A program made the translations under genes and the position numbers. The notes under the pieces are model-generated. The model was not told where the DNA came from and did not search any database. It saw nothing but the letters and a program-made list of their open reading frames with translations. Source: Nanoarchaeota archaeon (lineage in GTDB: Archaea; EX4484-52; LFW-46). Taken from it: 64,000 nt of DNA. The DNA is taken from positions 1 to 64,000 of the forward strand of contig JAHILE010000045.1 in the NCBI GenBank assembly GCA_018897155.1. The letters run 5' to 3'. Position 1 is the stretch's first letter. The number at the start of each line of letters is the position of its first letter. Below are positions 59,611 through 64,000 of this stretch, one piece after another.

Positions 59611-60150
59611 ATGGCTCCAAAAAAAGCAGATGTAAAAACAGATTTAAAAGAAGAATTGACTATAAAAAAAGGTGACGCTGAAGTGCCGGCAGAGAATGGT
59701 GGTGCAAAATTGGCTGTAACGCATGGAGATACTGTAAAAGTTCATTATACAGGAACCCTTGAAGACGGAACTGTTTTTGACAATTCGGAAAGCCACGGCA
59801 CTCCGCTTGAGTTTCAGATTGGCGCGAATCAGGTAATTCCCGGATTTGAAAACGCAATGGTCGGCATGAAAGAAGGCGAAGAAAAAAATGTCAAGCTTTC
59901 AGTGGCAGACGCTTACGGAGAATACAATCCGCAGATGGTCGGGAAAGTGCCTAAAGCTCAGCTTCCGAAAGGCCAGGAGCCGAAAATCGGAATGATTCTG
60001 ATGGTCGGCTTGCCAAACGGAATGCAAGTGCCTGTAAAGATAGTGGCTGTCGATGCCGAATCGGTTTCAATTGATCTTAACCATCCCCTTGCAGGAAAGG
60101 CGCTGAATTTCAAGATTAAGATTGTGGGAATTGGCGATTCGAAGCAATAA
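59611..60150 (+). CDS. FKBP-type peptidyl-prolyl isomerase
   Basis: The 179-residue protein has a 35-residue charged N-terminus, then the FKBP core: VKVHYTGTLEDGTVFDNS, PGFENAMVGMKEGEEK, AYGEYNPQ and, after an inserted flap (SlyD-like IF domain, VGKVPKAQLPKG), the closing strand NFKIKIVGIG. It speeds proline isomerisation and has chaperone activity in related archaea. TTTATATT at 59577-59584 is the likely TATA box. Confidence 0.9.
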   Translation: MAPKKADVKTDLKEELTIKKGDAEVPAENGGAKLAVTHGDTVKVHYTGTLEDGTVFDNSESHGTPLEFQIGANQVIPGFENAMVGMKEGEEKNVKLSVADAYGEYNPQMVGKVPKAQLPKGQEPKIGMILMVGLPNGMQVPVKIVAVDAESVSIDLNHPLAGKALNFKIKIVGIGDSKQ

Positions 60151-60156
60151 ATGAAA

Positions 60157-60402
60157 TTATCCTCTAAACGCCTTTGCGCAATGAACGCAGCAGAAAACGA
60201 CATCCTTTCCTTTGATTTTTTCGCGATGCCCCCCTTCAAACACTTTGCAGCCGCAATGCGCGCAAACCGTAAGTCTCGGCTCTACGGCAAAATCAACAAG
60301 ATCGTCGAAATGCATTAGTATGCGCTTTACAAACGCCTTGCCTTCGGGCGTGAGTGCGTATGTTTTTTTCTCGCGCGCGCCGGGAATTCCCGTCTTAATA
60401 AA
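60157..60402 (-). pseudogene. 5'-truncated winged-helix regulator with a C-terminal zinc ribbon
   Basis: The frame ending at 60157 reads REKKTYALTPEGKAFVKRIL, the wing of a PadR/ArsR-like DNA-binding domain, followed by a Cys-rich tail with C-A-H-C-G-C and C-C-V-H-C. The recognition helix and everything before it are missing: the frame carries on without start codon into sequence that is coding on the other strand. Its 5' end is cut near 60396-60402, at the same point where the LamG gene begins abruptly. Confidence 0.6.
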
Positions 60403-60963
60403 GTGTCTGTCGAACTGTGGGCAAATCCGGCAAACTCCGGCAACTACACCATTCTTGAGAGGTCCGGCACATACAGGTTATATATCAATAATTCGAGGAT
60501 TATGGGCGGAATATATAATGGAACCGGCTGGCATGAAACGCAGGGCGCAACTATTCTTTCAGATAATATATGGCATTACTTTGCCATGGCATACTCCAAC
60601 GAAAGCGGGCTGAAGCTCTATCTTGACGGTGTCCAAGACGCATCGCTCGGCGTCGGCGGGCAGATAAAAACAGAATCATCTAAATCATTGCAGAATTATC
60701 GGTTGTATGCATATTTTGCTTACATTATTACTGCCGCAATATTGGCTATGGCGTGGTTTGCAATAAAGAAAAGGCAGGTGGGCAAAAATCCGAAATATGA
60801 AGAACCTGCGCATGGAACCGAAGCTGCAAAGATTGCGGCAGAAAAGCCAGCCATAAAAACTCCTGAAAAAAAGAAAAAAGCGCGCAAAATGCCTGCTTCA
60901 AAAGATAATCTGGATGATATGGAGAAGCGGATAGAGGAAATAAAGAAGAAACTGAATGAATGA
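60403..60963 (+). CDS. LamG/concanavalin-like membrane protein, probably 5'-truncated
   Basis: The 186-residue frame opens at GTG 60403 directly inside a LamG domain (SVELWANPANSGNYTILER, NIWHYFAMAYSNESGLKLYLDG). It lacks the expected signal peptide and first strands. After the domain come one membrane helix (AYFAYIITAAILAMAWFA) and a Lys/Glu-rich cytoplasmic tail. No ribosome binding site or TATA box fits the GTG. It is likely the 3' part of a larger surface protein gene. Confidence 0.65.
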   Translation: MSVELWANPANSGNYTILERSGTYRLYINNSRIMGGIYNGTGWHETQGATILSDNIWHYFAMAYSNESGLKLYLDGVQDASLGVGGQIKTESSKSLQNYRLYAYFAYIITAAILAMAWFAIKKRQVGKNPKYEEPAHGTEAAKIAAEKPAIKTPEKKKKARKMPASKDNLDDMEKRIEEIKKKLNE

Positions 60964-61062
60964 TCAATATTAATATCTTCGGATATTGAATGATAATACC
61001 CTATTCTATTATATACCGGCTGAACAAAAAACGCATATAATGACAAATACCCAATTAACAAT

Positions 61063-63804
61063 ATGCTTTACGTTCACGAAAAACCACCCCACGCGCTTTT
61101 GGCAAAGGAAGTTGTAAAGCATCTTAGCTCCCACGAATCGTGCGGGCTTTCTTCCGGTGAATCAGAAAAACGGTTGCAGAAAAACGGCCCGAATACACTA
61201 GATACAAAAAAGAAAATTACAGCGCTTGATATATACGCCAGGCAGTTCAAAAGCGCGGTAATCGCGATTCTTGCATTTGCTTCAGTTATTTCATATTCTA
61301 TCGGCGAGATGATTGAGGCATATGCGATACTTGGAATGATATTTGTTGTTACGCTTATCGGTTTTTATCAGGAGTACAAGGCAGAGAACATTCTTGAGTC
61401 AATAAAAAATATGGTTGTGACGCGTGTCCGGGTCTTTCGCAACGGAAAAATTGCCGAAATTTCCTCAATTGGACTTGTTGCAGGTGACATGATTTTTCTT
61501 GAGGCTGGAGATAAGGTTCCTGCAGATGCAAGGATTGTCCGCTCAAGCGAGCTTTATGTGGATGAATCATCTATGACTGGTGAATCCAATCCTGTTTTGA
61601 AAAGGGATTGCGTTCTTTCTGAGGATACGCCGCTTGCAGACCGGAAAAACATGCTTTTTATGGGAAGTTATGTTTCAGGAGGTAATGCCAGCGCAATAGT
61701 CACGCACACAGCGGAAAGGACAGAGATAGGAAAAATAGCAAAAGAAGTGCCGCAAGACGAGGAAACGCCTCTTGAGAAAAGTGTTAGTGATTTTGGTAAG
61801 AAGCTTTCTGCAATAGTTATTGTTCTTGGCATTTTCATGATTGTGTTTCAAGTGCTAAAAGGAGCGCCGATAGAGGATATTCTTATAGTGAGCATCGCAG
61901 TGGCAGTTTCCGGGATTCCGGAAGGCCTTCCAATAATAATGACTATCGGCCTTTCGCACGGCGTTCACGCAATGGCAAAAAAGAACGCACTTATAAGAAA
62001 AATGGGCGCTGTGGAAACTCTTGGCTGCGTCAGTGTGATATGCACTGATAAGACAGGAACACTGACTAAAAATGAGATGACGGTTGCTAAACTTTATTCG
62101 AATGATTCGATTATCGGTGTTCAAGGTACGGGATACAGTCCTGAAGGCGCGCTTATCTTGAATGGTAAAAAAATTACTGCAAAAAATAATGAGACGCTGA
62201 ATCGCTTCATTACTGCAGGAGTGCTGTGCAACAACGCGCGCCTGAAAAAGGAAGATAACGGATGGTTCGTAATGGGCGATTCCACAGAGGGGAGCCTCAT
62301 TGTTCTTGGCAAAAAGGCAGGCCTTTCGGAGGATCAGCTGAGTATTGAATATGAGCGCGCCGGAGAGCTGACATTCACATCCGAGCGCAAGTGCATGAGT
62401 ACGATCCATATAAAAGGCGGCGATAGGTATATGTTTTCAAAAGGCGCGCCAGGCTATCTTCTTGAGAATTGCGCCCACATAGAAAAAGACGGCAAGATAA
62501 CACTTCTTTCAAAAAAAGAAAAAGAGAAAATAATCGAAACCTATGAATCATTTTCTTCAGAAGCGCTTCGTGTAATCGCGATTGCATATAAGACATTGCC
62601 TTCAGGAAAAATGCCAAGGGTAAAAGACGAAATCGCTGATGAAAAAGATCTCATTTTTCTCGGTCTTGCAGGAATCCAGGATCCTATTCGTGACGGCGTA
62701 AAAGAATCTATTGAAGCATGCAGAAAAGCAGGCATAAAAACCGTGATGATAACTGGTGATCACATCACAACAGCAACCTCAATTGCCCGCGAAATTGGCC
62801 TGATAAAAAGCAACGAGCTTGTTATGGAAGGCTCCGAGCTTGACAAATTGTCTGAGGAAGAATTCTCATCTATTGTGGAGCGAATTTCTGTTTATGCTCG
62901 GGTGACTGCAGAGCATAAGCTGCGGATAATTGCGGCTTTTGAAAAAAAAGGACACGTTGTTGCAATGACAGGTGATGGCGTGAATGACATAATCGCGCTG
63001 AAAAAAGCGCACGTCAGCATAAGTATGGGCCTTAAAGGGACGGATATCGCAAAAGAAGCATCTGACATAATACTTCTTGACGATAATTTTAATACAATTG
63101 TTTCAGCGATAAAAGAGGGGCGCTCGACATATAATAACCTGAAGAATGCTATGCGATTTATGCTTTCGATATCTTACGCAGAAATGTGTGTGGTTGTAAC
63201 TGCAATACTCATTGGAATTCCACTTCCGATTACTGCGCTGATGGTGCTTTTTATAAATCTTGTGACTGATGACCTTCCGGGTATGGGAATGAGCATGGAC
63301 TCTGCAAAACACGAGGTTATAAACAGGAATCCACGGAAAAAAGACGAGCCTTTGATAGACCGAAGCACTCTTGAATCAATAATTTATAACGGCACAATTT
63401 TCACAATTGCAGTTCTCGGGTTTTTTTCAATAAATTATTTTTATTTTGGCGAAGATCTGCTTAAAAGCCAGACCGTAGCTTTTGCATCGCTAATGGCAAT
63501 GGAGATAATATTTGCCTACGGCATAAAGATTGATGGCGTGCAAAGCATAAAGCATGCATTCTCAAACAAGTCTTTGAATTTTATGGTTGTTTTGGCAACA
63601 ATAGCTGCAATTCTTGCAATAGAACATCCCTTGCTTCAGTCAATTTTTGAGACAACCGGACTCACTTTATTAGAATGGATTTCAGTGATTCTGGCAAGCA
63701 CAATTGTTGTTGCGATAATTATCCTTTTGCGCGGCAAAGCAGAAGAAAAAGAGCGCGCAATTGTTAAGGATCTTGAGGGTATAAAACGGGCAATAAGCGG
63801 TTAA
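61063..63804 (+). CDS. P-type cation-transporting ATPase (Ca2+/Na+ group, P2)
   Basis: The 913-residue pump has the actuator loop DESSMTGES, the M4 motif SGIPEGLP, the phosphorylation site CTDKTGTLT with Asp 329, the nucleotide-binding KGAPGYLL region, TGDGVND and ten membrane helices. M6 reads INLVTDDLP, similar to the N-x-x-T-D calcium ligands of SERCA-like pumps, so Ca2+ is likely but Mg2+, Na+ or H+ cannot be excluded. CATATAAT 25 nt before the ATG gives a leaderless start. Confidence 0.93.
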   Translation: MLYVHEKPPHALLAKEVVKHLSSHESCGLSSGESEKRLQKNGPNTLDTKKKITALDIYARQFKSAVIAILAFASVISYSIGEMIEAYAILGMIFVVTLIGFYQEYKAENILESIKNMVVTRVRVFRNGKIAEISSIGLVAGDMIFLEAGDKVPADARIVRSSELYVDESSMTGESNPVLKRDCVLSEDTPLADRKNMLFMGSYVSGGNASAIVTHTAERTEIGKIAKEVPQDEETPLEKSVSDFGKKLSAIVIVLGIFMIVFQVLKGAPIEDILIVSIAVAVSGIPEGLPIIMTIGLSHGVHAMAKKNALIRKMGAVETLGCVSVICTDKTGTLTKNEMTVAKLYSNDSIIGVQGTGYSPEGALILNGKKITAKNNETLNRFITAGVLCNNARLKKEDNGWFVMGDSTEGSLIVLGKKAGLSEDQLSIEYERAGELTFTSERKCMSTIHIKGGDRYMFSKGAPGYLLENCAHIEKDGKITLLSKKEKEKIIETYESFSSEALRVIAIAYKTLPSGKMPRVKDEIADEKDLIFLGLAGIQDPIRDGVKESIEACRKAGIKTVMITGDHITTATSIAREIGLIKSNELVMEGSELDKLSEEEFSSIVERISVYARVTAEHKLRIIAAFEKKGHVVAMTGDGVNDIIALKKAHVSISMGLKGTDIAKEASDIILLDDNFNTIVSAIKEGRSTYNNLKNAMRFMLSISYAEMCVVVTAILIGIPLPITALMVLFINLVTDDLPGMGMSMDSAKHEVINRNPRKKDEPLIDRSTLESIIYNGTIFTIAVLGFFSINYFYFGEDLLKSQTVAFASLMAMEIIFAYGIKIDGVQSIKHAFSNKSLNFMVVLATIAAILAIEHPLLQSIFETTGLTLLEWISVILASTIVVAIIILLRGKAEEKERAIVKDLEGIKRAISG

Positions 63805-63813
63805 ACGACCCAT

Positions 63814-64000
63814 CTAGTATTTTCTTGTTTGAGGGTAATCATTTAATTCATTAACAAAAGGGTCATTTTTTGTTTCATGAGGCACATTATTAAAATCCCG
63901 ACCTATTGAAGTATCTTTCAAATAATCCGGATCGAGATGCGGCGAATATACGAATTTATTTGGTGCTGAAATTTCAAATTCTAAAGCGAGATCGTCTTCT
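63814..64000 (-). CDS. 3' end of an unidentified gene cut by the window edge
   Basis: A minus-strand frame ends at TAG (63814-63816) after about 62 visible codons, ending LNDYPQTRKY. The part seen is acidic and hydrophilic, with many Asn and Asp. It converges with the P-type ATPase gene. The family is not recognisable from this fragment. Confidence 0.6.
   Translation of the reverse strand, partial: EDDLALEFEISAPNKFVYSPHLDPDYLKDTSIGRDFNNVPHETKNDPFVNELNDYPQTRKY

Noticed and set aside
1-64000. CRISPR array, insertion sequence, transposase or integrase
   Set aside because: No regularly spaced repeats, no transposase-like protein and no integrase were found anywhere in the window.

Overview
The window is a chromosomal segment of an archaeon. 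It carries RNA polymerase subunit K, Spt5, ribosomal proteins P0, P1/L12, L1, L11 and eS1, aRF1, aIF2-gamma, archaeal DnaG, Hjc, a RecJ/GAN-type DHH nuclease, Pth2, a proteasome beta subunit, aCPSF1 and a Dph6-type diphthamide synthase. Many first genes have a TATA box centred 25-27 nt before the ATG, so they are probably leaderless. Genes inside operons use GGTGAT-type ribosome binding sites. Compact genes, several lineage-specific membrane proteins and a P0 without its acidic tail suggest a DPANN-type lineage. That placement is inference; no 16S gene is present.

Layout. 1-8.5 kb: rpoK, purB-purC, two membrane proteins, dph6 with a ubiquitin-like protein, a HIT protein, a DUF5680 protein and pyruvate kinase. 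8.5-13.3 kb: an accessory stretch with an AAA/DUF4143 ATPase, a nuclease gene broken by one stop codon, and a nucleotidyltransferase/57-residue pair flanked by copies of the aspS 3' end. 13.4-20.3 kb: small Cys-rich and membrane proteins, a HerA-like ATPase, an intron-containing tRNA-Ala, a dUTPase-like protein, an HTH regulator and a surface protein. 20.4-22.9 kb: restriction-modification system 1 (RHH protein, m5C methylase, nuclease, Vsr). 23-28.7 kb: the secE-spt5-L11-L1-P0-L12 cluster and aRF1. 29-31.4 kb: topoisomerase I. 31.8-34.8 kb: Hjc and HaeII-like restriction-modification system 2 with a second Vsr. 34.8-45.5 kb: DUF167, DnaG, a methyltransferase, M20 and HAD enzymes, eS1, GAN, proteasome beta, aCPSF1. 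45.5-48.4 kb: uncharacterised proteins and a GNAT with a 47-residue neighbour. 48.5-54.2 kb: tRNA methylthiotransferase and a membrane glycosylation cluster. 54.2-64 kb: Pth2, HD hydrolase, aIF2-gamma, a GNAT-M29 fusion, a C39-like protease, FKBP, two 5'-truncated genes meeting head to head, and a P-type ATPase.

The most unusual signal is a repeated two-hairpin leader. It lies immediately before rpoK, the P0 gene, spt5 (two tandem copies) and aCPSF1 (two tandem copies). The second stem pairs TTTYNAAYC with the strand that overlaps the ribosome binding site and the A of the start codon. Base pairs covary between copies, and most copies also carry a mini-ORF reading K-L-x-N-P that ends close to the main start. 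This looks like a shared translational control element of transcription and translation genes. The second strong signal is a tRNA-Ala(CGC) whose T-loop is split by a 108-nt intron with a textbook bulge-helix-bulge. Other points: three genes that appear to start at AUU, AUC or AUA; two palindromic TATA boxes placed to serve divergent transcripts; three candidate small RNAs; and a HIT protein without its catalytic histidine.
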